NCBI GenBank assembly: GCA_029268305.1
Contig: JAJUGE010000028.1
Coordinates: forward strand, 1 to 36,180
Direction: 5' to 3'
Source: Alphaproteobacteria bacterium
GTDB lineage: Bacteria > Pseudomonadota > Alphaproteobacteria > JAJUGE01
DNA: 36,180 bases
The notes under the pieces were generated by a model that was given only the letters and a program-made list of their open reading frames with translations, was not told the origin of the DNA and made no database searches. A program made the position numbers and the translations under genes. This document shows, one piece after another, positions 1 to 8,892 of this stretch. The number at the start of each line of letters is the position of its first letter. Within the stretch, counting starts at the first letter, position 1.

Positions 1-604
1 CAGCCTGATGACGCTCCACAGCGCCAAGGGGCTGGAATTCGACACGGTCTTCCTGCCCGGTTGGGAAGACGGCCTCTTCCCGCACCAGAGAGCGATGGAC
101 GAGTCGGGTACGGCCGGGCTCGAGGAAGAGCGCCGGCTCGCCTATGTCGGCATCACCCGGGCGCGTCGGAAGGTTTTCATCTCGTGCGCGGCCACCCGGC
201 GCGTCCATAACATGTGGCAAAGCTCGCTGCCGTCCCGCTTCATCGAAGAGCTCCCCGCCGCTCATGTGGAGCGGCAATCGGAGCCTGGTCTGCACACCGG
301 CTATGCCGCCGGAGCGAAGGAAACCGCTTCGCCATTCGGCTATGCGGCGGGCGGTCCGCGCTTCGCGGCGATGCAGGCGGCGATGCGTCAGGGCCGACGC
401 CCAACCGGTCCGGTGATCGAGGGCGAGGCGTGGGAGATCGAGGCGCGGCCGAGCCGCGAGCGCGGCCTCTCGGTCGGCGAGCGCGTCTTCCATCAGAAGT
501 TCGGCTATGGCCGGATCATGCGCGTCAGCGACAACAAGCTGGAGATCGAGTTCGAGAAGGCTGGCCGCAAGACCGTGATCGACACCTTCGTCGAAAGCGC
601 ATGA
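1..604 (+). CDS. uvrD: UvrD/PcrA-family ATP-dependent DNA helicase, C-terminal part (5' end outside window)
   Basis: This is the last ~200 residues of a superfamily 1A 3'-5' DNA helicase of nucleotide excision repair and replication restart. The frame is open from base 2, so the gene starts upstream of the window. Helicase motif V ([10 protein letters not shown]) lies at the very start, followed by GWEDGLFPH and motif VI ([10 protein letters not shown]), whose arginines contact ATP. The last ~40 residues ([14 protein letters not shown], then [14 protein letters not shown]) match the small C-terminal Tudor-like domain of PcrA/UvrD that contacts RNA polymerase in known members. The stop overlaps the prmA start (ATGA, 601-604), so the two are probably co-transcribed. 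The family is certain; UvrD versus PcrA naming is a convention. Confidence 0.95.
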   Translation, partial: SLMTLHSAKGLEFDTVFLPGWEDGLFPHQRAMDESGTAGLEEERRLAYVGITRARRKVFISCAATRRVHNMWQSSLPSRFIEELPAAHVERQSEPGLHTGYAAGAKETASPFGYAAGGPRFAAMQAAMRQGRRPTGPVIEGEAWEIEARPSRERGLSVGERVFHQKFGYGRIMRVSDNKLEIEFEKAGRKTVIDTFVESA

Positions 605-1566
605 GCGCGCCGGCCGAAGAGAGCGGCGCCAGCTTCTGGCGCGTCGCCGTCGCCGTCCCCGCCCGTGCGGCGGTAGCGTTCGAGACGGTGCTGGAGCCGT
701 TCGCCGTCGCCGTCTCGACCTGGGATCCGGATCCGTCCTCGGCCCGCACGCCCGGAAAACCGGCACCGGCCTCGTGGGCCGGCGATATCTGGCTCGCGGA
801 GAGCTGCATCGTCGAGGCGATCTGCGAGACGAAGCCGGCAGCGCCGGCACTCGCGGATGCCCTGGCCGCGGCGGCCGAGGCGACGAGCGTCCCGCTACCG
901 GAACCCCGAATCTCCCCTGTGGAGGCGAGAGACTGGATCGCCGAGACGCAACGGTCGTTTCCACCGATCGACATCGGGCGCTACCACCTGCGCGGCTCGC
1001 ACGTCGAAGGCCCGCCGCCCGCCGGCAGCATCGGCATCATCATGGACGCGGCCGCCGCGTTCGGCACCGGCGAGCACGAGACCACGCGCGGCTGTCTGCT
1101 GGCGCTGGACCGTCTGGCGCGCTCGACGCGGCCGCGGCGCATCCTGGACATGGGTTGCGGCAGCGGCATCCTCGCGGTCGCCGCGGCGCTGACCTGGCGG
1201 CGGCCGGTCGTCGCCGCCGACATCGACGACACGGCCTGCGCCGTGGCCGAGACCAACGCCCGGATCAACCGGGTCGGCGGCCTCGTGAAGATTCATGTGT
1301 CGGATGGGTACAAGAATCCGGCCGTTCGGGCGGGAGCGCCTTACGATCTCGTCTTCGCCAACATCCTGGCGAGGCCACTCACGCGTCAAGCGCCGGCCCT
1401 GGCAACACACCTGGCACCGGGCGGCGCCGCCATCCTGTCGGGCCTGCTCTGGGGGCAGGAGCCGCAGGTGCTGGCGGCGCACCGACTGCAAGGGCTGTCG
1501 CTGGTCCGGCGCCTTCGTCTCGGCGACTGGTCTACGCTAGTGGTCCGGCGGGGTCAGGCCGCGTGA
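601..1566 (+). CDS. prmA: Ribosomal protein L11 methyltransferase PrmA
   Basis: A 321-residue S-adenosylmethionine-dependent methyltransferase that trimethylates ribosomal protein L11. The PrmA-specific loop FGTGEHETT is at residues 154-162. SAM-binding motif I ([10 protein letters not shown]) starts at D183, the acidic end of the next strand is in AADIDD, and the post-motif FANILARPL with N254 is typical of the family. The N-terminal ~120 residues are the variable L11-recognition domain. The ATG at 601 was chosen because it overlaps the helicase stop as ATGA; the open frame continues upstream only as a shadow of the helicase gene. The 3' end overlaps the convergent DUF1127-like gene by 13 bp. 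Family assignment is secure. Confidence 0.95.
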   Translation: MSAPAEESGASFWRVAVAVPARAAVAFETVLEPFAVAVSTWDPDPSSARTPGKPAPASWAGDIWLAESCIVEAICETKPAAPALADALAAAAEATSVPLPEPRISPVEARDWIAETQRSFPPIDIGRYHLRGSHVEGPPPAGSIGIIMDAAAAFGTGEHETTRGCLLALDRLARSTRPRRILDMGCGSGILAVAAALTWRRPVVAADIDDTACAVAETNARINRVGGLVKIHVSDGYKNPAVRAGAPYDLVFANILARPLTRQAPALATHLAPGGAAILSGLLWGQEPQVLAAHRLQGLSLVRRLRLGDWSTLVVRRGQAA

Positions 1567-1925
1567 TGACGGGGATCCCGCTCGTGATAGACGCGCATGC
1601 TGGGGTAGTCGAAGCCGTCGACGTCCTGCCGGGTCAGGCCGACGTCCTTCAGAAGATGCTCGCTGACGGTCCCCGTATTCGCGCGGCTGGAAAGCGCACG
1701 CGCTGCCGATTGCCTCATCCGGGCGAGGGAAGGGCCCGGTTCAGCTTCGGTGCCCTGTTCGGCAGCCACTCGCGCTCCGCGCCGGCCGAACAAACGCCCG
1801 ATCAGTGCGCGCAGCGCCTGCCCCTGAAGGCGCCGGGCCTCACGCTCGATGCGCTCCACCGCGACGGCGTCCGGCACACCGCCTTGCTCGAATGCGATCC
1901 TCTGCTCGTTGCTCACGTCTCTCAT
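1554..1925 (-). CDS. DUF1127-like small protein
   Basis: A 123-residue basic protein. Its C-terminal part (LLKDVGLTRQDVDG, about residues 90-103) resembles the DUF1127 motif seen in short proteins of alphaproteobacteria, several of which bind RNA or tune phosphate and stress physiology. Most DUF1127 proteins are under ~70 residues, so this one has an unusually long Arg/Ala-rich N-terminal part. The ATG is preceded by GAGG about eight bases upstream. It is convergent with prmA (13-bp overlap) and divergent from the aminopeptidase gene. That the frame is real is likely but not certain; its function is unknown. Confidence 0.65.
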   Translation of the reverse strand: MRDVSNEQRIAFEQGGVPDAVAVERIEREARRLQGQALRALIGRLFGRRGARVAAEQGTEAEPGPSLARMRQSAARALSSRANTGTVSEHLLKDVGLTRQDVDGFDYPSMRVYHERDPRHHAA

Positions 1926-2133
1926 CTGTCGATCCTCGTCGAGCGCTCATCCCCCTGACGAGCACCCACCGTCCCTCACGGTTTCCACGATGATAAATAG
2001 GCCTTCCTGTCGGATCCGGGCGGGATTTTGCTGCAGCGCAGCAATGCACTAACTGCATGCCGTGCGTGGTCGACGCCCTTGTTCGCAGCCGCGGCGGGGG
2101 ATAGCGTTCGGCAGAGCAACAGGAGAGAACACC
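1926..2133. promoter_or_regulatory. Divergent intergenic region with two inverted repeats
   Basis: About 208 bp separates the divergent DUF1127-like and aminopeptidase genes, so promoters for both are expected here. Two adjacent inverted repeats are visible: TTGCTGC/GCAGCAA at 2028-2034 and 2038-2044 (3-base spacer), and ATGCA/TGCAT at 2044-2048 and 2054-2058. A weak plus-strand promoter can be drawn from TTGCTG (2028) and TAACTG (2050) with a 16-base spacer, which would place the repeats over the promoter. An AT-rich patch at 1990-2000 could serve the minus-strand gene. The repeats are seen directly; the promoter and operator roles are inference. Confidence 0.35.
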
Positions 2134-4173
2134 GTGAGCGTCAGCCCGCCAGAAACGATCTCCGAGCAAGAGATGCGGCGATTGGAGGAACTGCTCCGTG
2201 CGGCGGGCTCGCCCCTTGACGCTCATGGAGCGCTGGAATTGCTGCGCGGCATCGCCGCCGCGCCGGACACGGGGACAGCGGGGAATGCCGAGCTGTGGAC
2301 CGGGCTGTTCGCGGACAGCCCGACAGCCGTCTTGCGGGACGAGCTCGTTCGCCTGAAGCCGCTTTTTGCGAGTGCGAAGGAGCCGACGAGCGCCACCGGA
2401 GAGCGCACCAGCCTATTGCGAGAGGAGCTGCGGCGCCGCGGTCTCGACGGATTCATCGTCCCGCGCGCGGACGAGCACCAGGGCGAATACGTGCCCGCAT
2501 CCGCCGCCCGTCTGCAATGGCTGACCGGTTTCAGCGGCTCGGCCGGCCTCGCCATCGTTCTCCCCGACGCGGCAGCCATTTTCGTCGACGGCCGTTACAC
2601 ACTCCAGGTGCGGAACCAGGTACCGTCCGAGCTTTATCAACCGAACCAGATTCCAGACGAGCCGCCGGGCCGCTGGATCGAGAAGCACCTCGGCCCGGGC
2701 ATGAAGCTGGGTTACGACCCGTGGCTGCATACGGAGACCGAGACGAAGCGCTTCGCCGAGGCATGCGCGAAGGCGGGCGGCGAGCTCGTGCCTTGCGACG
2801 CCAACCCGGTCGATACGATCTGGGCGGATCGCCCTCCCCCGCCGCTCGCCCCGGTCGTGCCCCACGACATGCGTCATGCCGGCGAGAGCAGCGCCGACAA
2901 GCGCCGACGTCTCGCAGAGGAGCTCGCCTCCGCAGCGGTAGACGCAGCCGTCATCAGCGCCCCCGACTCGATTGCCTGGCTCCTCAACGTGCGCGGCGGC
3001 GACGTCGAGCACACGCCCTTGCCGCTCTCCTTCGCCTTGCTCCACGCCGACGCGCGCGTCTCCTGGTTCGTCGATCCGCGCAAGGTCCACCCTTCGACTC
3101 TTCGCCACCTCGGGAACGGCGTCGGCATCGAGCCGCCGTTACGCCTCGACGGCGCACTGGAAGCCCTCGCCCGCGACCGCGCAACCGTACAGGCAGACCC
3201 GGGTGCCGCACCCGCCGCGATCCTGCAGAAGCTCGAAGCCGGCGGCGCGAAGTTGGTGCGCAAACCCGATCCCTGCGTGCTGCCCAAGGCGCGCAAGAAC
3301 CCGGTCGAGCTGCAAGGGGCGCGGGACGCCCACGAGCGGGACGCGGTCGCCATCGCCCGGTTTCTCGCCTGGCTCGCACGGGAAGCGCCGCGCGGCACCG
3401 TCAGCGAGATCGAAGCCGCCGACCGGTTGCTGGCGTTCAGGCGCGAGCTTCCGCTGTTCCGCGACCTGAGCTTCGCCACGATCTCCGGGGCCGGACCGAA
3501 TGGCGCCATCGTCCATTATCGCGTCACCGAGGCGACGAACCGACGTCTGGAGCCGGGCAACCTCTATCTCGTCGATTCCGGTGCGCAGTTCCTCGACGGC
3601 ACCACGGATATCACCCGCACCGTCGCCATCGGAGAGCCGACGGCGGAGATGCGCGAGCGCTTCACGCGCGTCCTGAAGGGGCACATCGCCCTTTCCACCG
3701 CCCGCTTCCCCCGGGGCACGACCGGCTCGCAACTCGACGCGCTCGCGCGGCTGGCGCTGTGGCAGGCGGGGCTCGATTTCGACCACGGCACCGGCCACGG
3801 CGTCGGCAGCTATCTCAGCGTGCACGAGGGTCCGCAACGGATCTCGAAGGTGGGCAACAGCACGGCGCTGGAGCCGGGCATGATCCTCTCGAACGAGCCG
3901 GGCTACTACAAGACGGGCGCGTACGGCATCCGCACCGAGAATCTGATCGTCGTCCGGCCCGCGGCGTTGACGGATGCGGAGCGGGAGACGTTCGAGTTCG
4001 AGATCCTGACCCTCGCGCCGATCGACCGGGCCCTGATCGAGATCGAGATGCTCACGCAGGAGGAGCGGCGCTGGCTGGACGAGTATCACCGCCGGGTGCG
4101 AGAAACGGTAGCGCCGCATCTCGAAGAGGATGACCGGACGTGGCTCGTCGCGGCGACGACGCCCGTCGCCTGA
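2134..4173 (+). CDS. Xaa-Pro aminopeptidase (M24B family) with N-terminal extension
   Basis: A 679-residue metallopeptidase that removes N-terminal residues preceding proline. The usual family start (ERTSLLREELRRRGLDG) begins only near residue 90; two creatinase-N-like domains follow, then the C-terminal pita-bread domain. The five expected metal ligands can be placed: D481 and D492 (LVDSGAQFLDGTTD), H555 (HGTGHGVGS), E588 (NEPGYY) and E602 (RTENL). The GTG at 2134 was chosen for its ribosome binding site AGGAGA at 2121-2126; the longer frame to 2062 lacks one, and ATG 2173 is an alternative. The extra ~89 residues are helical-looking, with no motif I recognise. The next gene overlaps its end by 34 bp. 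Confidence 0.93.
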   Translation: MSVSPPETISEQEMRRLEELLRAAGSPLDAHGALELLRGIAAAPDTGTAGNAELWTGLFADSPTAVLRDELVRLKPLFASAKEPTSATGERTSLLREELRRRGLDGFIVPRADEHQGEYVPASAARLQWLTGFSGSAGLAIVLPDAAAIFVDGRYTLQVRNQVPSELYQPNQIPDEPPGRWIEKHLGPGMKLGYDPWLHTETETKRFAEACAKAGGELVPCDANPVDTIWADRPPPPLAPVVPHDMRHAGESSADKRRRLAEELASAAVDAAVISAPDSIAWLLNVRGGDVEHTPLPLSFALLHADARVSWFVDPRKVHPSTLRHLGNGVGIEPPLRLDGALEALARDRATVQADPGAAPAAILQKLEAGGAKLVRKPDPCVLPKARKNPVELQGARDAHERDAVAIARFLAWLAREAPRGTVSEIEAADRLLAFRRELPLFRDLSFATISGAGPNGAIVHYRVTEATNRRLEPGNLYLVDSGAQFLDGTTDITRTVAIGEPTAEMRERFTRVLKGHIALSTARFPRGTTGSQLDALARLALWQAGLDFDHGTGHGVGSYLSVHEGPQRISKVGNSTALEPGMILSNEPGYYKTGAYGIRTENLIVVRPAALTDAERETFEFEILTLAPIDRALIEIEMLTQEERRWLDEYHRRVRETVAPHLEEDDRTWLVAATTPVA

Positions 4174-4766
4174 CCGCCCCCGGAGAAGATGCCGGAGCGG
4201 ACTTCGTGCGCGAGGTCATGCGCGCCGATCCCGGCCGTCTGGCGGTGCTCGCCACCGTCCGCGATCTCGGCCTCGCCGACGGCTGGGTCGCCGCGGGATT
4301 CGTTCGCGCCGCGGTCTGGGATGCGTTGCATGGCTTCGAGGCGTCCACACCGGTCGAAGACATCGACGTCATCTATTTCGATCCACATCGGGCGACGCCG
4401 GCAGCTGACCGCGCGGCGGAGGCAGCTCTCGCCCGGGCAATGCCCGACCGGCCATGGTCGGTCCGCAACCAGGCGCGCATGCACGCCCGGAACGGCGACC
4501 GCCCCTACCGCTCGTCCGCCGACGCGATGATGCACTGGCTCGAGACGCCGACGGCGGTCGGGGTAGCGCTGGCGGGCGACGGCTCGATCGAGGTCCTGGC
4601 GCCCTTCGGTCTGGGCGATCTGCTCGGCATGGTCATCCGGCCGACCCCGCATGCGCGGAGCAGCCGGATGGCGGCGTTCCGGCAGAGGCTCGAGGCGAAG
4701 CCGTGGCTGAAACAGTGGCCGCTGGCGCGGCTGGCGGGCGTATCGTGCTGCGAGCTGGCTTGCTAG
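4140..4766 (+). CDS. Nucleotidyltransferase-like protein (COG3575, PF06042-type)
   Basis: A protein of up to 208 residues resembling the uncharacterised nucleotidyltransferase family PF06042. The sequence shows AAGFVRAAVWDALHG (51-65), the acidic strand DIDVIYFDP (74-82), whose aspartates fit the metal-binding pair of the nucleotidyltransferase fold, and VRNQARMH (108-115), all typical of that family. The substrate is unknown. The start is uncertain: GTG 4140 overlaps the aminopeptidase by 34 bp, GTG 4206 has GGAG about eight bases upstream, and ATG 4218 is also in frame. Coupling to the peptidase gene is likely. Its TAG stop shares the palindrome CTAG (4763-4766) with the convergent lpxC stop. 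Confidence 0.82.
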   Translation: MARRGDDARRLTAPGEDAGADFVREVMRADPGRLAVLATVRDLGLADGWVAAGFVRAAVWDALHGFEASTPVEDIDVIYFDPHRATPAADRAAEAALARAMPDRPWSVRNQARMHARNGDRPYRSSADAMMHWLETPTAVGVALAGDGSIEVLAPFGLGDLLGMVIRPTPHARSSRMAAFRQRLEAKPWLKQWPLARLAGVSCCELAC

Positions 4767-5728
4767 AGAAGCCGCGCCCGTTCGATCTGTCCGGACACGG
4801 CTGCCGCGCAGGGGTACTCCCACATCCAAGCGGAAGAGTCCGCGAACAGGGCACGCAGCACCGCGTGATTGAGCTCGTGTCCGGAATGATAGCCGCGAAA
4901 CCGCCCGACGAGCGGTGCGCCGGCAAGGTAGAGGTCGCCGATCGCGTCCAGCACCTTGTGGCGCGCGAACTCGTCGTGGTAGCGCAGCCCCAGCCGGTTC
5001 AGGATGCGATCGCCATCCACCACCACCGCGTGGTCGAGTGAGCCCCCGAGGGCCAGCCCCGCCGCCTGCATCTTCTCCACGTCTCGCAGCAAACCGAAGG
5101 TGCGGGCCGGTGCCACCTCGCGCGCCATGTCCTCGCTGGCGACGTAGCGATAGTGCTGCCTGCCGATCGCGGCGCTGTCGAAGTCGATCTCGCACTCGAC
5201 GCTCAACTCGTCCGCCGGCAGCAAGCAGGCGAACCGGTCCCGATCTCCGACGGCGACGGGTCGGCAGACCTTGATCGCGTTCCGAGGGGCGCTCTGGCGG
5301 GCAATCCCCGCTTCGTGGATCAGAGCGACGAACGGCGCGGCGCTGCCGTCCATCGCGGGTGGCTCCGGCCCGTCGAGGTCGATGATCGCATTGTCGATCT
5401 CGCACGCCGCCAGGGCAGCCATCACGTGCTCGACCGTCGAGACCCGGACGCCGTAGCCGTTGCAGAGTGTCGTGCAGAGGCGCGTATCCGCGACGGCGTC
5501 CCACCGGGCCGCGACGAGGGCCGCCTCGCCCGTCAGGTCGGTTCGCCTGAAGACGATGCCGGTGCCGACTTCCGCCGGGCGCAGGGTCATCTCGACCGGC
5601 AGCCCGCAGTGGAGGGCGATGCCGGAGCAACGGTTGGGGTGCGCCAGCGTCTGCTGAAACCGTCCGGCGCGGGACTGCCCCGGGCTCGCCTGGCGCTCGA
5701 TTCTCGATCGATAGAGTGTCGCCGCCAT
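4763..5728 (-). CDS. lpxC: UDP-3-O-acyl-N-acetylglucosamine deacetylase LpxC
   Basis: A 321-residue cytoplasmic zinc hydrolase that catalyses the committed step of lipid A synthesis. Zinc and catalytic residues are in place: E100-H101 in STVEHVMAAL, H257 and D261 in RHKVLDAIGDLYLAG, and H284 in YHSGHELNH. The family's opening motif (SGIALHCG) starts at residue 35, so the N-terminus is about 20 residues longer than in E. coli. The ATG at 5728 was chosen because GAGGAAT lies just upstream; a longer frame to 5803 would run through the hairpin behind ftsZ. It is the last gene of the dcw cluster, as is common in proteobacteria, but the hairpin suggests partly separate transcription. Confidence 0.97.
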   Translation of the reverse strand: MAATLYRSRIERQASPGQSRAGRFQQTLAHPNRCSGIALHCGLPVEMTLRPAEVGTGIVFRRTDLTGEAALVAARWDAVADTRLCTTLCNGYGVRVSTVEHVMAALAACEIDNAIIDLDGPEPPAMDGSAAPFVALIHEAGIARQSAPRNAIKVCRPVAVGDRDRFACLLPADELSVECEIDFDSAAIGRQHYRYVASEDMAREVAPARTFGLLRDVEKMQAAGLALGGSLDHAVVVDGDRILNRLGLRYHDEFARHKVLDAIGDLYLAGAPLVGRFRGYHSGHELNHAVLRALFADSSAWMWEYPCAAAVSGQIERARLL

Positions 5729-5761
5729 CTGGATTCCTCGCACCCGGCACCGGAGACGCAA

Positions 5762-5798
5762 AGCCCCGACGATCGTTCTACGGTCGATCGCCGGGGCT
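5762..5798 (-). terminator. Inverted repeat after ftsZ, probable (weak) terminator or attenuator
   Basis: Two 14-base arms (5762-5775 and 5785-5798) pair around a 9-base loop. In the ftsZ transcript they read AGCCCCGGCGATCG and CGATCGTCGGGGCT, with only one G-U wobble. The hairpin starts 64 bases after the ftsZ stop and ends 34 bases before the lpxC start. Only three U residues follow, counting the last stem base, so it may be a leaky terminator or an RNA-stabilising hairpin that separates ftsZ from lpxC expression. The repeat is seen directly; its role is inference. Confidence 0.6.
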
Positions 5799-5861
5799 CT
5801 CAAATCACCGTTTGTTACTCCCTGTTACGCAACGCTGCCGGCGCGTGCGCAACGCTCGCGC

Positions 5862-7562
5862 TCAGTTCGCCTGGCGGCGCAGGAAGGCGGGGATGTCGAG
5901 AAGATCCTCCTCCTGCTTCGAGATCGCCAGACGATCGGCCGGATCGAGGCCCCCGAGCTGCTTCTGCGGCGAAACCTCCGCCTGCCGCTCGGCATGATGC
6001 TCGGAGGCACGCGCGGTAGCGGGAGCGGGTGCCCGTGCGGGAGCGGGTGCAGGTGCGGGCTCGGTACGGCCGCGACCGGCGCCCGTGACGCGCTCCAACA
6101 GGCTCGGGAAGCGAAGCCGCTTGCGCTGCTCGGCCACCGGGCCGCTCGCCTCTTCCACCCGCGCGACGCGCGGCTCCGGCTCGGCCCGGTCCGTCGGCAG
6201 CATCGGGCGGGGCGCCACGAAAGGACGATCCGCCGACTGCCCCTGAGCCGGCTCGGGGTCCGTTCCGCCGAAGGCGGTCGGGGCCGGGGTGCCCCAAGTA
6301 GCACCGGTTATCGGCCGGCGCAGCATCGACGCCTGCACCGTGAAATGGGCGCCCGGACGGCTGTCAGCCTCCGCCTGCCGCATCGTGGCCGAAGCGTGGT
6401 CCGCGGCGGAGTCTGCGACCGCACCGACATCCGTGTCGGCGGGCGCCGCACCGCCCCCGACGGCGACCTTCGCCGGCGCCGCCTCATGTTCGCCAACGGC
6501 GGCTTCCTTGAGGCCCGGAGCGGGGCCAGCGGGACGGCCGGGGAAGGGGGTGACGCGCGAATCGTGGTCCTGCGGCCGGTGCAGGAGGTCGGGCTGCGCG
6601 TCGATGCCGGTGGCGACGACGGATACCCGCATCACGCCTTCGAGGCGCTCGTCGAAGGTGGCGCCGAAGATGATGTTGCCGTCCGGGTCGACCTCGTCGC
6701 GGATGCGGTTGGCCGCCTCGTCGACCTCGAACAGGGTCATGTCGAGGCCGCCGGTGATGTTGATGAGGATGCCGCGCGCACCCTTCATCGACATGTCGTC
6801 GAGCAGCGGGTTCGAGATCGCGGCCTCGGCTGCGTCGGTCGCGCGCCGCTCGCCGGAGGCCTCGCCGGTGCCCATCATCGCCTTGCCCATCTCGCTCATC
6901 ACCGTACGGATGTCGGCGAAGTCGAGGTTGATCAGGCCGGGCATGACCATCAGGTCGGTGACGCCGCGGACGCCGGAATAGAGCACGTCGTCGGCGAGCT
7001 GGAAGGCCTGGGCGAAGGTCGTCTTTTCGTTCGCCACCCGGAACAGATTCTGGTTCGGGATGATGATGAGCGTGTCGACGAACTTGCTGAGTTCCTCGAT
7101 GCCGTGCTCGGCGGTCCGCATCCGGTGCGCGCCTTCGAAGTGGAACGGCTTCGTCACCACGCCGACGGTCAGGATGCCGTGCTCGCGCGCGGCGCGGGCG
7201 ATCACCGGTGCAGCACCCGTGCCGGTACCGCCACCCATGCCGGCGGTGATGAACACCATGTTGCTGCCACCGAGATGCTCCAGGATCTCGTCAAGCACCT
7301 CTTCCGCGGCGGCGCGTCCGATGTCGGGCCGCGCGCCGGCCCCGAGGCCGTGGGTCAGGCCGAGACCGAGCTGGATCCGGCATTCGGCCTGCGAGGTCTC
7401 CAGCGCCTGGGCGTCGGTGTTCGCGACCAGGAATTCGACGCCGCTCAGGTTCGAGCGGATCATGTTGTTGACGGCATTGCCGCCGGCGCCGCCGACGCCG
7501 ACGACGGTGATGCGCGGCTTTAGCTCCCGGTGCCGTTCCGGCATGCTGATGTTGATGGTCAT
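5862..7562 (-). CDS. ftsZ: Cell division GTPase FtsZ
   Basis: A 566-residue tubulin homologue that polymerises into the cytokinetic Z ring. The glycine loop [11 protein letters not shown] begins near residue 24, the tubulin signature GGGTGTG is at 110-116, and the T7 synergy loop NLDFADIR with D214 and D217 is at 212-219. A conserved C-terminal peptide (DIPAFLRRQ, 556-564) for FtsA binding ends the protein. Between about residues 325 and 550 is a very long unstructured Pro/Ala/Glu/Arg-rich linker that includes Ala-Pro repeats. The start is ATG 7562 with GGGAGG six bases upstream; the longer frame to 7595 has no such site. It follows ftsA by 73 bp, the longest gap inside the ftsQAZ part. Confidence 0.98.
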   Translation of the reverse strand: MTINISMPERHRELKPRITVVGVGGAGGNAVNNMIRSNLSGVEFLVANTDAQALETSQAECRIQLGLGLTHGLGAGARPDIGRAAAEEVLDEILEHLGGSNMVFITAGMGGGTGTGAAPVIARAAREHGILTVGVVTKPFHFEGAHRMRTAEHGIEELSKFVDTLIIIPNQNLFRVANEKTTFAQAFQLADDVLYSGVRGVTDLMVMPGLINLDFADIRTVMSEMGKAMMGTGEASGERRATDAAEAAISNPLLDDMSMKGARGILINITGGLDMTLFEVDEAANRIRDEVDPDGNIIFGATFDERLEGVMRVSVVATGIDAQPDLLHRPQDHDSRVTPFPGRPAGPAPGLKEAAVGEHEAAPAKVAVGGGAAPADTDVGAVADSAADHASATMRQAEADSRPGAHFTVQASMLRRPITGATWGTPAPTAFGGTDPEPAQGQSADRPFVAPRPMLPTDRAEPEPRVARVEEASGPVAEQRKRLRFPSLLERVTGAGRGRTEPAPAPAPARAPAPATARASEHHAERQAEVSPQKQLGGLDPADRLAISKQEEDLLDIPAFLRRQAN

Positions 7563-7635
7563 GTATTGCCTCCCGTAGCGAGGGTTGACTTGCACCGCCC
7601 CGGCCGGCCCGGTGCGGAATTCGGATCACGGTTCA

Positions 7636-8892
7636 TCAGAGGTGCTCCCGGAGCCAGGTTCCGACCCGGCCGAGGAACCCGGGTGGCTCTGCGACGCTCT
7701 CGAGCGCAGCACGGGGCCGATCGGCCTGGTGATGGGCCGTGTAGGCGAGAAGCCCGGCGCAGGTGGCAAAGGCCGGTCCGCTCACGGCCTCGGCCAGTCC
7801 GGCCAGCTTCAGTGGCCGGCCCATCCGCACCTGCTTGTCGAGCATCAGCGCCGCCAACTCGCGGACGCCCTGGATCTGGCTCGCACCGCCGGTGAGCACG
7901 ACGCGGCGGCCGGCGACGCGGTCGAAGCCGCTCGCCTCGAGCCGGGAGCGGATCAGCTCGAAGGTCTCCTCCAGCCGCGGCTGAATGATGCCGACGAGGT
8001 AGGACTTCGGCACATGATGGGCGTCGTTCGGGTCCTCCTCGCCGATGCGGGGCACGTCGATGATCTCGCGCTCGTCGGATGCGGACGCCATGCAGCTTCC
8101 GTAGAGCGTCTTCAGGCGCTCCGCGTGGTTGAGCGAGGTCGAGAGGCCGCGGGCGATGTCGCTGGTGACGTGGCTGCCGCCCACGGGGATACAATCGGTG
8201 TGGACGACTGCGCCGTCGAAGAAGACGGCGATACTGGTCGTGCCGCCGCCCATGTCGATCAGGGTCACGCCGAGGTCGGCCTCATCCTCCACCAGCGAAG
8301 CCAGCCCCGCGGCATAGGGCGACATGACCACCGCGGCCACGTCCAGGTGCGTGCGGGCGATGCAGGTCCGCAGGTTGCGGAGCGGCCCGCTCTCCGCGGT
8401 GATGACATGCATGTCGACGCCGAGCCGCTCGCCGAACATGCCGCGCGGGTCGCGGATACCCCGGTTGCCGTCGATCCGGTAGCCGAGCGGGATGAAATGC
8501 ACCATCTCGCGGCCGTTCGGGGCGTACTGGCTGCGGCCCTGGTTCAAGGCCCGCCGCACGTCGTGATCGCCGACCTCGTGCCCGGCGATCGAAACGTCGA
8601 CGCTGACGCTGTGCGAGAGCGGCCGGCCGCCCGAGACGTTCACGACCACCTCGCGGATCGTCTCGCCCGCCATCTGCTCGGCCGCGTGGATCGTGTTGAT
8701 GACGGAAGCCTCGGCCGCCTCCATGTCGACGATCGCGCCATTGCGCACGCCGTGCGACTCCTGATGGCCGATGCCGACGATCCGGAATCGTCCGTCGCCC
8801 TGAGGCCGGGCGATGAAACAGCAGCACTTCGTCGTGCCGACATCCAGGGCCGCGACCAATCCGTTCCAGGGTTTGACGATGGGCTTGTTCAC
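7636..8892 (-). CDS. ftsA: Cell division protein FtsA
   Basis: A 418-residue actin-like ATPase that anchors FtsZ filaments to the membrane and recruits later division proteins. The phosphate-binding loops are visible as AALDVGTTKCC (14-24) and LIDMGGGTTS (211-220), with the FtsA-specific 1C subdomain between them. The last residues (GFLGRVGTWLREHL) form the amphipathic membrane-targeting helix. The start is GTG 8892, which has GAGGAG a few bases upstream and overlaps the ftsQ stop (8889) by four bases as GTGA. The longer open frame to 9705 is a shadow of ftsQ. A cysteine run (CCC, 23-25) in the first loop is slightly unusual. Confidence 0.97.
   Translation of the reverse strand: MNKPIVKPWNGLVAALDVGTTKCCCFIARPQGDGRFRIVGIGHQESHGVRNGAIVDMEAAEASVINTIHAAEQMAGETIREVVVNVSGGRPLSHSVSVDVSIAGHEVGDHDVRRALNQGRSQYAPNGREMVHFIPLGYRIDGNRGIRDPRGMFGERLGVDMHVITAESGPLRNLRTCIARTHLDVAAVVMSPYAAGLASLVEDEADLGVTLIDMGGGTTSIAVFFDGAVVHTDCIPVGGSHVTSDIARGLSTSLNHAERLKTLYGSCMASASDEREIIDVPRIGEEDPNDAHHVPKSYLVGIIQPRLEETFELIRSRLEASGFDRVAGRRVVLTGGASQIQGVRELAALMLDKQVRMGRPLKLAGLAEAVSGPAFATCAGLLAYTAHHQADRPRAALESVAEPPGFLGRVGTWLREHL

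Noticed and set aside
5729..5803. Longer lpxC start at 5803
   Set aside because: It would translate the hairpin behind ftsZ; ATG 5728 has a good ribosome binding site and fits the family better.
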